Positions 1-7,778 of a stretch of 23,969 nt of DNA are shown piece by piece. Every line of letters begins with the position of its first letter. Position 1 is the first letter of the stretch. Source of the stretch: Botryllus schlosseri (Eukaryota > Chordata > Ascidiacea > Stolidobranchia > Styelidae); assembly GCA_000444245.1 (NCBI GenBank), contig ATSW01009697.1, positions 1 to 23,969 of the forward strand, written 5' to 3'. The notes under the pieces were generated by a model. The model was given only the letters and a program-made list of their open reading frames with translations. It made no database searches and had not been told where the DNA came from. The position numbers and the translations under genes were made by a program.

Positions 1-222
1 TCGTAATCGACTACTTCACATATCTAATCGATTTCTTTGTGAAAGAACGATTACTTTTTATTTGTACAATGAAGGAAGAGATATTCTACCAGGTTATTGA
101 TAGCGCAAACGGTTGATTTTCAAACGCCAATGCTCATTATTACGTCAGAAGTATTAGCTTTGCTCGTCCTTGCGTTAGAAGTATATACACGTAGTAAAAA
201 TATATTCGATATAGGCCTACAT
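1..222 (+). other. Unassigned flank with a short membrane-like open frame
   Basis: No recognised gene. From about 97 to 210 an open + frame encodes a hydrophobic stretch (ITSEVLALLVLALEVY) followed by TRSK, like a transmembrane segment and stop-transfer residues. A possible acceptor CCAG lies at about 92 and a possible donor GTAGTA after 'tatacac'. The end of the stretch loosely resembles the TM exon at 4756-4858, but the implied splice phases differ. It may be a decayed paralogous exon or chance. The 8 bases before 223 (gcctacat) may be the decayed target duplication of the next element. Confidence 0.2.
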
Positions 223-595
223 CAGTGGTTCCCAAACTTTTCCGGTGTCAGGGCCAAATTTAGAATTTCAGAGCACGGTCGGTGCCGCACGAATACCAGG
301 GCAATCAAACGGACCCAAAATGTCATCAAAATATGAAAATTGGAATTGTTCCGATCAATCACTTGACGCCATTGGCCATTGTTATGGTCATTGTGCTGCT
401 GCGCTCCCATTGTTCAGAACAATCGACCTTTGGAGGCTATTTCGGAGTAGTTTTATTGCCCTGGCGAGATTTCACTTTGCATTTGTGGAATCAGTGCGAA
501 ACTAGCTTTCGATAAAGACCGGACCTATCAAATTATGCGGACGCTTCGGTCGTGAGCTATAGGACTACCAATTATGCTGCTTTCGGGGCGATTTA

Positions 596-795
596 GTGAG
601 TCAGGTTTTATCGCATGGACGCGCCAAGCGCGAAAAGTTTCTGTAATTCATGATTGAATCGGTCAATATGATCGGGAATTGCGTATATATTGCCATCAAT
701 TTTTATCTTCTCTCTTCTCACGTAATCAGTTTTACAGGTAGAGCCGAGGGAAGTGTGTTTGAAGAGGTAGGGCCCCTCAATAATAATGAAACATC
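596..795 (+). repeat. Diverged direct repeat, copy 1
   Basis: This stretch matches 951-1125 in the same orientation, 355 bp downstream. Shared landmarks in the same order are GTGAG.CAG, GCGCGAAAA, TAATTCATGAT, AATCGGTCAAT, GCATATATTG-like sequence, TCACGTAATCAG and TAGAGCC. The divergence shows an old internal duplication of the surrounding hAT-like element. Confidence 0.75.
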
Positions 796-950
796 TTCGG
801 GCGTATATTCCCGTTGGCAGGAACGAAACAGCACTTCGTCAGCCCCCCCCCCAAAAAAAATAGTAAACTTGGGTCTTGAGCTCCCATAGGGTGTTAAACC
901 TATCCCTATCACCTTGTTCGCTTTTGCCACGAAACTAGTTGTACTGTTAA

Positions 951-1125
951 GTGAGCCAGCGCGAGGCGCGAAAATCTTCGATAATTCATGATAAAATCGG
1001 TCAATTGCATATATATTGCTATCAATTTCTTGTCCTCGCTGCTCACGTAATCAGATTTACCAGTAGAGATGAGTGAGGTGTCTTGGAAACTGTAGAGCCC
1101 ATTATTAGTATGATTCCGTAACATG
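951..1125 (+). repeat. Diverged direct repeat, copy 2
   Basis: Partner of 596-795, keeping the same ordered landmarks (GGCGCGAAAA, ATAATTCATGAT, AAATCGGTCAATT, CTCACGTAATCAG, TAGAGCCC). A C/A homopolymer run at about 842-859 lies between the copies. Confidence 0.75.
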
Positions 1126-1261
1126 TTATTTCGTGATCTCCTGTCTGCGATATCATAAAATATAGAATCGCTCAAACGTAGGTTTTCTACACTAAGTGAC
1201 GCACACGATTTTAAATTGGTATTTCTTCACTGGAATATAATTTTTTCCTGCCGGATGGTAT

Positions 1262-1542
1262 TTGTCTCGTGAGGTTAAGATTGCCAAGACAGTATTTTGT
1301 ATATATAACGACGTTTTCGGTCAGCATAAGGGCAGTCCTGTTCGGCCAAGGTTTTCTCGCTTGGTGCGTCGTGGCACGGTAAAGGCTAACGCCGATATGC
1401 CTAATGCCCATTTCTATAAATCTTGCGCATTTTTTCTTAGGGATGAGTACCCAAAAATCAAGATATTTGGCAGCATGAAATCACGCCTACAGCCAAAATA
1501 CTTGAAAAGGATGCGTAAATTTTCCAAAAAAAACCTCAATAA
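1262..1542 (+). other. Uncharacterised open frame inside the hAT-like element
   Basis: An open + frame without an ATG at its start encodes a basic, arginine- and lysine-rich stretch of about 94 codons (for example VRPRFSRLVRRGTVKANAD). It runs into the left end of the nested transposon at 1543, so the insertion truncates it. I do not recognise it. It could be a fragment of the outer element's own protein or a chance open frame. Confidence 0.2.
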
Positions 1543-1836
1543 CACTGGTCTAGTAATTTAAACTTTTTTTTTCAGGTTTGGGTTTTGACAACTGATTTTG
1601 GCTAATTTTGGGGCGCCGATTCCGAAAATGGCCTCAGATTTTCTTCATCACATCACGTTTTTGAGATTTGAAATATCCCTAATTTGAAGAAAAAAATCAA
1701 TTTTTGACCCCCCTTGTTTTCAAAACAAGGAAATCTGATGCAATAAACACTGTTTTATCTGCAATAATCCAGCTTTAATTAGAAAACAAGTACTCTATAT
1801 TATATTCAAACAAATTTGCGTTTTATTTATTAAAAT
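1543..1836 (+). repeat. Left long terminal inverted repeat of the nested transposon
   Basis: The reverse complement of 3058-3349 aligns over about 290 bases with few differences, including GGTTTGGGTTTTGACAA, GGCCTCAGATTTTCT, CATCACATCACGTTTTTGAG and GCAATAAACACTGTTTTA. The first 10 bases are identical between the arms. The strong similarity argues for a fairly recent insertion. Confidence 0.9.
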
Positions 1837-2004
1837 TCCATGCCTTGGAATAGAAAATTAGCAGGCAAAAGAGCAACTAACAAAGCTGGTACAAGCATGA
1901 CATTTTATCGCAATGAACAATGAAAGNAGATTATCAGAACATCTAAACCGTTCTCGAAAAGTTGTAGTAGCATGACCATGGCTGGCTCATCTGTCTAGAT
2001 TTGA

Positions 2005-2820
2005 AAATGGTGAACNTTTTGCTGGGGCAACAAAGTGGCTACACTGAAAACCCATGTTTCCTATGNTACCGGGACAGCAGGGTTAAGATCACCTCTGGAA
2101 CAAAGATGAGTGGCCTCCTAGGCTCACCTTGACGCCTGGAGACAAAACTATNATACGTGATCAGTTTGTCGATATAAAAAAGATCCTCTTGCCTCCTCTT
2201 CACATCAAACTTGGTCTCATGAAACAATATGTAAAAGCTTTGGATTGTGAAGGGGGTGTTTTAAAGGATATATGTTATGCTTTTTCTGGTCTCAGTGAAG
2301 AGACAAAAGAACTGGGATTTTCAATGAACCTCAAATTAGGCAATTGTTAAAGGATTAAAATCTTGTATATAATCAATGTTGCCATTCGAGGCTAGAGCTT
2401 GGAATGCTTTCAGTGCTGTTTTTTAGGAAACAAAAAAAGCAGAAAATTATAAAGATCTCTAAAGGGAGCTACTGCTTAGTTATGAAGATTTGGGATGCAG
2501 GATGAGCATCGAAGTTAACGATTTGATGAGGCATGTGGATGAGTTTAGACAAAACCTTGGGAAAGTTAGTGAAGAACAGGGTGAACGTTTCAGCCAAGAT
2601 ATTAAAATGGAGGAGGCACGTTATCAAGGTCGGTGGGGTTTATGGATTCATTTATTTCCCACACCAGTAAAAATCTGGTACAAGCAAGGACAAGGACACA
2701 GTCGCCACCTGTACCTGGATTTTCGTATGATAGCCGACTATTGATGGAGTTGGAAAAGAGAAATTCCAGATGCTGTTTTTAAAAGAAAGTCCCTCAAAAG
2801 AGAATTTTTAAGCTTATAAG
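2005..2820 (+). pseudogene. Broken transposase-like coding region
   Basis: Several + strand blocks in changing frames belong to one protein family. They are, in order, LLGQQSGYTENPCFLC (about 2017-2065), LLPPLHIKLGLMKQYVKALD (about 2190-2249, single open block 2129-2349), a stretch around 2400-2460 that reads FLGN-KAENYKDL-like only with frame changes, VSEEQGERFSQDIK then RYQGRW (2559-2636), and MIADY, WSWKRE and KRKSLKREF (2728-2806). From memory this order and these motifs occur in a widespread family of uncharacterised animal proteins that I take to be transposases of this element type; no search was possible. In-frame stops (after LKLGNC at 2348-2350 and after MIADY near 2742), frame changes and an extra segment after RYQGRW show it is not functional. 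Four ambiguous bases fall at 1927-2152. Confidence 0.65.
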
Positions 2821-3057
2821 TGAAGACTTCATATTTTATGAAAGCTCTTTTTTTTACTGTTTTTGAACTCGCCCTGCCTAAGTCCCTGTCTTCATGATTT
2901 CTACACTTCATTGGAATGTCTATGTGCACATTGTGTGAGCTCTAGGCTGTAATTCAGATAATAACTTGTTACTGTCCTATCCACATGTTCGTCAGCATAA
3001 TGTAGCATTTAATTTTATTATGGTTGCTCTTTTGCACGCCTATTTTTGATTCCGGGG

Positions 3058-3349
3058 CATAAAACTTTAATAAAGACAACTCAAATTTGTATGAATATAA
3101 CATAGAATGCCTGTTTTCTAATTAAAGCTAAATTATTGCAGGTAAAACAGTGTTTATTGCATCAGAATTCCTTGTTTTGAAAACAGAGAGGGGGTCAAAA
3201 ATTGAATTTTTCAAAAATATTAGGGATATTTCATATCTCAAAAACGTGATGTGATGGAGAAAATCTGAGGCCATTTTCGGATTCAGCGCCCCAAAATTAG
3301 CCAAAATCAATTGTCAAAACCCAAACCTGAAATTTTGTGTAGACCAGTG
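3058..3349 (-). repeat. Right long terminal inverted repeat of the nested transposon
   Basis: Inverted partner of 1543-1836. The similarity fades near a TTTATTAAA-type stretch at its inner edge, which may also lie close to the 3' end of the transposase transcript. Confidence 0.9.
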
Positions 3350-3673
3350 TAATTTATGCTAATTCACGAAATAATTTTGAGCCCCGTTCGAGCTCGCCAC
3401 CCTTCATTGGGGGTTAGGCGTGCGGCATTTATGGTCCTTCTTTATCTGTATCTATAGCTACTGATCGTTCTACTGGACGTAAGGATAGCAGTCTACTCAC
3501 GACTTTCCTGCAATCTTAATTAAAAACTCCAGACTCTAAGCCAAGCTAGTGTATTTTATAAATATAAATTTAATTTTTTGTCATAACTCGATTTCCTAAT
3601 ATTTTTTGGGGGGCCGCAAGAAGGCTAGCTGGGGGCCGCATGCGGCCCTCAGGGCCGCACTTGGGAATCATTG

Positions 3674-4398
3674 CCCTAGAGCAAACATTAGAGTTAAGAA
3701 ACCCGGGCTATATCAGCCTAGAAATTGACAATTGATCCAATCGTTCGCTGGAGCAAAACGACTCGTACATTTATTTCTGCGTATTTCGATAAAAATGAAT
3801 GGCTGACGTGTAGCGAGGATATGAACGCCTTGTTATCCTTTTACCGTCTCTTACTACACATTGCCACTACCATGGCATGGTATGGTATGGAATGGTATGA
3901 AATTTTCCGTACTCCATACCCGGCACAATCGTTCCATACCATACCTAACAATTTTCCACGCCACAGCAACATTCTACCATACAATATTTGATACTTTTTC
4001 CATACTTCGGCAAATTACCCAACCTTTCAGCTGGTGTTATATTATGGATGTGTCGAAATATTCCGACGTTCATATTCTACTTATTTTGGATGAAATTATA
4101 CATTTAAACAGCCATGATGCACCAATGACATCACCAGTTTCTTTAAATCATATGTCGTCAGCGATGCACGTTGCCTAATCACCGAAGAATTAGCGTATAA
4201 CATATACATATACACGTGAATATTTGGACATCACAACATATTAACATGCCATTAAAAAATAAAAAATAAAAAAGTATTTCGATGGAAGAGTCGCGCTGGC
4301 AGTATTTTGCAAATCTTGTTTTAATCTGGTCGGATTTCCGTGGATCTGGTAATGCGTACTAATATATTTGTTTAAGTCTTTCATACATATTGTTTTGT
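3674..4398. other. Interval without a confident gene
   Basis: Mostly AT-rich and probably intron or flank of the gene whose TM exon lies at 4756. An open + frame at 3725-3860 (VRWSKTTRTFISAYFDKNEW) has no clear splice sites. The hairpin-forming ATACC-rich patch at 3865-3990 is described separately. Short A runs around 4256-4275 are low complexity. Confidence 0.4.
3879..3945. repeat. ATACC/GGTAT-rich patch with a perfect 14-bp hairpin
   Basis: GGTATGGTATGGAA (3879-3892) and its exact reverse complement TTCCATACCATACC (3932-3945) are separated by 39 bases. Further CCATACC copies lie between and just after the arms. This looks like decayed simple repeat or the core of a small inverted element. 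No flanking duplication was recognised. Confidence 0.7.
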
Positions 4399-4505
4399 CG
4401 CAAGATAATGTAGCAGCACGTTCCACAGCTACAACACCAACCCATTGCGGGTGAGAGTCTGATAAAAATTGACTCCCACATTTATAACGGTGGGAGGCTT
4501 ATCTA
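4399..4505 (+). mobile_element. SINE fragment, tRNA-derived head
   Basis: The stretch GCAAGATAATGTAGCAGCAC... TTCCACAGCTACAACAC ... TTGCGGGTGAGAGTCT aligns with the SINE at 13003 (GATAGCGTAGTGG, CCACAGCTGCAACAC, TTGCGGGTTAGAGTCC). These correspond to degenerate A- and B-box promoter positions of a tRNA-related head. The body and tail are mostly missing, so it is an old truncated copy. Confidence 0.6.
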
Positions 4506-4755
4506 CGAGTTAGCGCCACCCGATGTACTAGAACTAGACGGCGGTGTCTTGGGACAGACCGAGACGACTGTGGGTCGTGCGAAAAGTCGCAACAAGGATT
4601 CGTAATTCAGAATATCGATCTGAAGTAAAATGACTAAAGAATTCCTGATAGCATAAATACGGAAGCAACAATTACAACATCCGTGAAACACTGTATTTCG
4701 CAGGCATATAGTTGGTAAACTCAAAGCGGATAAGAAATGTATTCATTCCTTTCAG
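4506..4755 (+). other. Flank with one small open frame before the TM exon
   Basis: A relatively GC-rich patch (about 4497-4605) is open for about 32 codons and includes APPDVLELDGGVLGQTETTV, then reaches a stop. It has no acceptor and donor pair that fits the phase-1 entry of the exon at 4756. It might be a decayed extracellular or stalk exon. The last bases before 4756 (TTCATTCCTTTCAG) form a good 3' splice site. Confidence 0.3.
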
Positions 4756-4858
4756 GTATAGATTCTGAAAGTCACGAAACTAGTATTCCAATCATTGCGT
4801 CCGCGGCAAGCTTCCTGCTGCTGATTTTCATTGGAGTATTCATATTTATATACATTCG
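4756..4858 (+). CDS. Exon encoding the membrane anchor of a putative type I receptor
   Basis: A 103-nt exon bounded by a pyrimidine-rich acceptor (CATTCCTTTCAG) and the consensus donor GTGAGT (4859-4864). Entry is in phase 1 and exit in phase 2. It encodes 33 complete residues: a polar stalk (IDSESHETSIP) followed by a strongly hydrophobic helix (SFLLLIFIGVFIFIYI) and, from the split codon, Arg, the usual charge on the cytoplasmic side. Joining the exit phase to the exon at 9652 keeps the frame and gives ...YIR-NGHKQDN. Phase-1 entry is typical where extracellular modules join a membrane exon in animal receptors. Upstream extracellular exons were not identified, so family and ligand are unknown. 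Confidence 0.7.
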
Positions 4859-4947
4859 GTGAGTTTAATTTATAGCCGACGTCATCTACAAAAACGTTGC
4901 AAATCGTCCGACATTTTCTGAAAATTAAATACTTTTCATATTCTAAG

Positions 4948-5582
4948 GATAACAGCAACAAATAATATGTTCATATTGCCAAGTTTGATCCCATCAGAGC
5001 ATTTCGACCGGCTTTCATCTGGGACAGTGGTTCTCAAATGGTGGGGAGTTCCCCACTGGTGGGGAATTCAATGGTTTCTGGTGGGGAATAGACGCATTTG
5101 TTAAACATTTTATACAGGATAGTCTACATATTTACGGAGAGACATGCGCGATTACCGTTACCAGTTAACTACTCTCTAATTTATGTAACGAAAATATTCT
5201 TGCGTGTTGTTCACAAAAACTCATTTCTAACTGTAGATAACCAATTGCTGCCATCACGACCAGTACCACGCGAAATATCGCTGTCGCTAAATTTTGAGGG
5301 TTAGCGGTATTCGGTAATCGGTTCACATTACGTTTTATGTTGCCATTATAGGCGATTGACTTGCGTACTGGTGTGTGTTGTGTGTCTTGTGTACTCAAAC
5401 AAGTAAATAGCTGCTCCGTAACGACAAAAGTTAAAAGGAAATACGACGATAGTTTTAGGAAGTGGGGAATGAAGACTCGGAATTAACCTGAAGTGGGGGA
5501 ATGAAGACAAAAAGGTTGGGAACCACTGACCTAGGACGAATATTAGGAAATGCATTAGTAGCCATATATTCGAGATACAGAA
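4948..5582 (+). pseudogene. Candidate cytoplasmic exon split by a hAT insertion
   Basis: Only 89 bp after the TM exon, TTTTCATATTCTAAG (ending 4947) makes a good acceptor. The following frame, entered in phase 2 as the TM exon requires, is open (ITATNNMFILPSLIPSEHFD, then RLSSG) up to the hAT element at 5025-5528. Beyond the element and one copy of its target duplication, the same frame continues (TNIRKCISSHIFEIQ) to CAGAA|GTAATT at 5582/5583, a donor again in phase 2. The exon would be symmetric (2-2), so skipping it would not disturb the TM-to-tail frame. It is host sequence and is interrupted by 504 bp plus an 8-bp duplication. The phase agreement could be chance. Confidence 0.35.
5025..5528. 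mobile_element. hAT-type MITE (504 bp) with target duplication
   Basis: The ends are CAGTGGTTCTCAAATGGTGG and, in reverse complement, CAGTGGTTCCCAACCTTTTT. The flanks atctggga (5017-5024) and acctagga (5529-5536) agree at 6 of 8 positions. The subterminal regions hold tandem GGTGGGGA-type motifs on the left and TTCATTCCCC-type motifs on the right. A partial second copy of the family lies inverted at 15634-15987. There is no coding capacity. It falls within the candidate exon at 4948-5582. Confidence 0.85.
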
Positions 5583-5696
5583 GTAATTTCGTCGCTGCAA
5601 CGAAATGATGTGTCGATTCTGAGTCCAAAATTACTGTATTGACCCTTAAATATTTCAGTTGGTAGGAACGAAATCGTAGTTTTTCCTAATTTAATA
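5529..5696. other. Intronic flank between hAT and Penelope-like insertions
   Basis: Contains the right half of the candidate split exon (to 5582) and about 100 bases of AT-rich sequence. CCTAATTTAATA at 5685-5696 is the left copy of the 12-bp duplication flanking the Penelope-like unit. Confidence 0.5.
5685..5696 (+). repeat. Target-site duplication, left, of the Penelope-like unit
   Basis: CCTAATTTAATA is identical to 7404-7415. The next base differs (T against C). Duplications of roughly this length are usual for Penelope-like insertions. Confidence 0.8.
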
Positions 5697-5763
5697 TTTG
5701 AAGAGCTTCTTGGAGGTACAGAACTTCAATATACAATTAAATAGTATATTCATATTGAAATGA

Positions 5764-5797
5764 ACCCAAATATTTTCGGCTGACACTCGTCAGGGGT
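5764..5797 (-). ncRNA. Hammerhead-ribozyme-like core, minus-strand copy
   Basis: The minus strand carries the same blocks as 7342-7375: ACCC (5797-5794), CTGACGA (5793-5787), CGAAA, then ATATTT and GGGT (5767-5764). The presumed cleavage triplet is UUU rather than UUC, still within the UH rule. Conservation in both arms, which otherwise show scattered differences, supports a shared motif but also follows from common descent. Confidence 0.4.
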
Positions 5798-5900
5798 AAT
5801 CGTCAGCAACTAGTAGAGAATTGGAAAGAACATTGTATATCAACAATCGTATCACAAAATATATGACGTTACCAGCATGAAATTTCGAATGAGAGAGCGT

Positions 5901-6381
5901 TCAATGTACTATTTTTAGGTGGTACACGAACTCCTTTTGTTGACAGAGTTTTGGTTGGTGTATTTTGATGAAAGTTGATTCCAAGGCACACAAATGGAAT
6001 TGTGAACGGCCTCGACCTACGATTCGAAATCGGTCGTCTCGATAATTTTTCGTACAAATCGGATTATCCAACAGATGTTTGCCGATGGCAGAATTAAAGG
6101 CCTTTGATCGATCAGCATCAATCTTTAGTGGATGAGTTAAGGGTGAGCTTTTCACTGAGCGTGATGCACGTGTTCTGATAAATATGTGGATATGTTGGCT
6201 TATGCGGTCCTGCAGACGTTTTGACGTTCTTCCCACGTAGCCACAATCACAGTGGCACCTATATTCTTGCACTACATTACTTTGTTGAATTGCAGGAAGC
6301 ACGTCTTTGCGTGTTGAAGGGAGCAGTTGAGTTGTAGTAAAAAATCACATTGGTTTTGACTGTGTCATAACACTTACTGAC
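5901..6381 (-). pseudogene. GIY-YIG endonuclease remnant, minus-strand Penelope-like copy
   Basis: Read on the minus strand this encodes a GIY-YIG-type nuclease segment with VVQEYRCHCDCGYVGRTSKR, followed by LQDRISQH and a C-terminal block with RFRIVGRGRSQFHL, CALESTFIKIHQPKLC and QQKEFVY. The Tyr...CxCxCGYVGRT..RL..RI..H arrangement and the closing 'fHL..LEs.fIK...P.LC.QKEFVY' block are as I know them from Penelope-like elements, where this nuclease nicks target DNA for target-primed reverse transcription. The copy is 5' truncated and fossil. Confidence 0.75.
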
Positions 6382-7260
6382 GTATTAGTTCAAATACGCA
6401 ATACCAACAAATTTGAGACGTCTGTCTTCAGGAAACCGACATTCACAGGCCAATACCTTCGCTGGAATTCATTTAGTCCTCGACGCAGGAAAATTAACCT
6501 CATAGGCACACTCGTGCATAGAGCGTTGATGATATGCTCGGGTAACAAACTGAGTTTAGAACTTGACTACATCCGAAAAATCCTACTTGATAACGGTTAC
6601 CCTGAACACGTCATCAGCCGCGGCATGGAGAGGAAATTAACGCAATTCAACGCAGAAAATCGAACAGAGCCCACCGCACGAACAATAAAAGATGTTTATA
6701 TTCATCTACCTTGGGGTGGCCCCATTTCCACCCGCTTTGAAAAATAATTGATTTCTGCGGTCAGTAAGTGTTACGACACAGTCAAAACCAATGTGATTTT
6801 TACAAAAACACAACTGCTTCCTTCAACACGCAAAGACGTGCTTCCTGCACTTCAACAAAGTAATGTAGTGTACGAATATAGGTGCCAATGTGATTGTGGC
6901 TACGTGGGAAGAACGTCAAAACGTCTGCATGACCGCATAAACCAACATGTCCCCAGATTTATCAGAACACGTGCATCACGCTCAGTGAAAAGCTCACCCT
7001 TAACTCATCCACTAAAGATTGATGCTGATCGATCAGAGGCCATTAATTCTGCCATCGGCAAACATCTCTTGGATATTCCGATTTGTGCGAATAATTATCG
7101 AGACGACCGATTTCGAATTTAAGGCAAGGCTGTTCACAATTCCATTTGTGTGCCTTGGAATCAACTTTTATCAAAATACACCAACCAAAACTCTGTCAAC
7201 AAAAGGAGTTCGTGTACCACCTAAAAATAGTACATTGAACGCTCTCTCATTCGAAATTTC
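6382..7260 (+). pseudogene. RT-tail and GIY-YIG remnant, plus-strand Penelope-like copy
   Basis: The first block (about 6384-6530) reads VQIRNTNKFETSVFRKPTFT and then LRWNSFSPRR, LVHRALMICS, which is the region just after the RT core in Penelope-like proteins. The linker follows (YIRKILLDNGYPEHVI; VYIHLPWGGPISTRF), then LLPSTRKDVLPALQQSNVVY and the nuclease motif CDCGYVGRTSKRLHDRINQH (about 6891-6950). The end block matches the minus-strand copy. The RT catalytic part is absent, so the copy is 5' truncated. It is a broken fossil. Confidence 0.8.
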
Positions 7261-7341
7261 ATGCTGCTGACGTCATATATTTTGTGATACGATTGTTAAC
7301 ATACAATGTTCGTTCCAATTCTCTACTAGCTGCTGACGATT

Positions 7342-7375
7342 ACCCCTGACGAGTGTCAGCCGAAAATATTCGGGT
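7342..7375 (+). ncRNA. Hammerhead-ribozyme-like core, plus-strand copy
   Basis: The order is ACCC (7342-7345), CTGACGA (7346-7352), a short loop, CGAAA (7361-7365), ATATTC, then GGGT (7372-7375). CUGANGA and GAAA are the two invariant core blocks of the hammerhead, and ACCC/GGGT can pair as stem I. The expected UH cleavage site would be UUC just before GGGT (after 7371). Stem III would be minimal (AATATT, self-complementary), as in hammerheads that act as dimers. Stem II is weak: one G-C pair, then a U/C mismatch. Penelope-like elements are reported to carry type I hammerheads. Activity is not shown. Confidence 0.45.
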
Positions 7376-7403
7376 TCATTTCAATATGAATATACTATTT
7401 AAT

Positions 7404-7415
7404 CCTAATTTAATA
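7404..7415 (+). repeat. Target-site duplication, right, of the Penelope-like unit
   Basis: Identical 12-mer to 5685-5696, directly after the ATACTATTTAAT that ends the plus-strand copy. Confidence 0.8.
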
Positions 7416-7595
7416 CTGCGCATGAAGAGATGATTGACCATGAAGAACCTAGATGTTGTTCTCGTAGTCATTCTATCAATATTAACATGACTTGATGCGA
7501 AATATTTGTTTGTAAAAAAAAGAGTTTGTCAAGCATAAAAATTGATGAAAGATTCCAATGTCACATTAGGAAGGAGTTCACTGCATGTAATTTCT
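7416..7595. other. AT-rich intronic interval
   Basis: No gene recognised on the + strand. On the minus strand, CTACTTCTTAG (to 7597) would be a strong acceptor for a short open stretch (EKLHAVNSFLM, then stop) starting at 7596. This is considered with the candidate minus-strand exons. Confidence 0.3.
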
Positions 7596-7647
7596 CCTAA
7601 GAAGTAGTAAACAAAACTTTTTAGATGATCACAAAGCACCAAACTAC

Positions 7648-7778
7648 AAATAATTGGTCCAAAATCCGTATCTGCATATCGAAAACTTGAGCACAAACAT
7701 GAGCATAAAAGTTCACTTCCTGTTCAGTCATCTTGATATACTTCCTGATCATCTTGTTGATTAGCAAAAGTAGAGGTT
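7648..7778 (-). CDS. Candidate exon of an unidentified minus-strand gene
   Basis: On the minus strand a pyrimidine-rich tract (TCTTTTTTTGTTGTTCTGG...GGTAG) precedes a 131-nt open stretch encoding PLLLLINKMIRKYIKMTEQE, then VNFYAHVCAQVFDMQ and IRILDQLF, ending at TATTT|GTAGTT. A strong acceptor follows only 51 bp on (to 7597), giving a possible tiny intron. The peptide is helical in character. I do not recognise it, and its entry phase does not join cleanly to the open frame at 8141-8359, so the model is unproven. It would be a gene nested antisense in the receptor-like gene's intron, or a relic. Confidence 0.3.

Larger units (their letters stand above)
1543..3349 (+). mobile_element. CMC/EnSpm-like DNA transposon with long inverted repeats
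   Basis: A 1.8-kb element whose ends are CACTGGTCTA and TAGACCAGTG, flanked on both sides by TAA (1540-1542 and 3350-3352), a 3-bp target duplication. CACTR ends with 2-4-bp duplications are characteristic of the CACTA/Mirage/Chapaev (CMC) superfamily; the assignment rests on ends and duplication size, not on a database match. The inverted arms are about 290 bp each. The interior holds decayed + strand coding sequence of a family often annotated as uncharacterised proteins in arthropod and cnidarian genomes. It lies wholly within the hAT-like element at 223-3673 and is therefore younger than it. Confidence 0.75.
223..3673. mobile_element. hAT-like element, old, with a nested transposon
   Basis: The left end CAGTGGTTCCCAAACTTTTC and the right end (reverse complement CAATGATTCCCAAGTGCGGC) are the CAGTGGTTCCCAA-type inverted ends common to animal hAT elements. 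The flanking octamers gcctacat and ccctagag agree at 5 of 8 positions, as expected for a decayed 8-bp duplication. The last 90 bases are rich in GGCCGC. Without the insertion at 1543-3349 the element is about 1.65 kb. No hAT transposase was recognised, so it is probably non-autonomous. It contains a diverged direct repeat (596-795 and 951-1125). Confidence 0.7.
5697..7403. mobile_element. Penelope-like retroelement, head-to-head truncated copies
   Basis: One integration unit bounded by a perfect 12-bp duplication CCTAATTTAATA (5685-5696 and 7404-7415). It consists of a minus-strand copy (5697-6381) and a longer plus-strand copy (6382-7403) joined head to head. The shared parts form inverted arms 5736-6381 and 6760-7403, about 645 bp each and highly similar. 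Both copies keep the GIY-YIG endonuclease end of the Penelope-like reading frame; only the plus copy extends into the tail of the reverse-transcriptase region, and no RT catalytic core is present. Partial inverted copies are a known habit of Penelope-like elements. It lies in the intron of the receptor-like gene and looks broken and non-autonomous. Confidence 0.85.

Noticed and set aside
3725-4178. Open + frames proposed as extracellular receptor exons
   Set aside because: Much of their length is ATACC/GGTAT-rich low-complexity sequence, and no splice pair fits the phase-1 entry of the TM exon.
4503-4724. 73-residue minus-strand open frame with a Ser/Thr-rich end
   Set aside because: No homology or splice context was recognised; the opposite strand is equally open over its GC-rich part.
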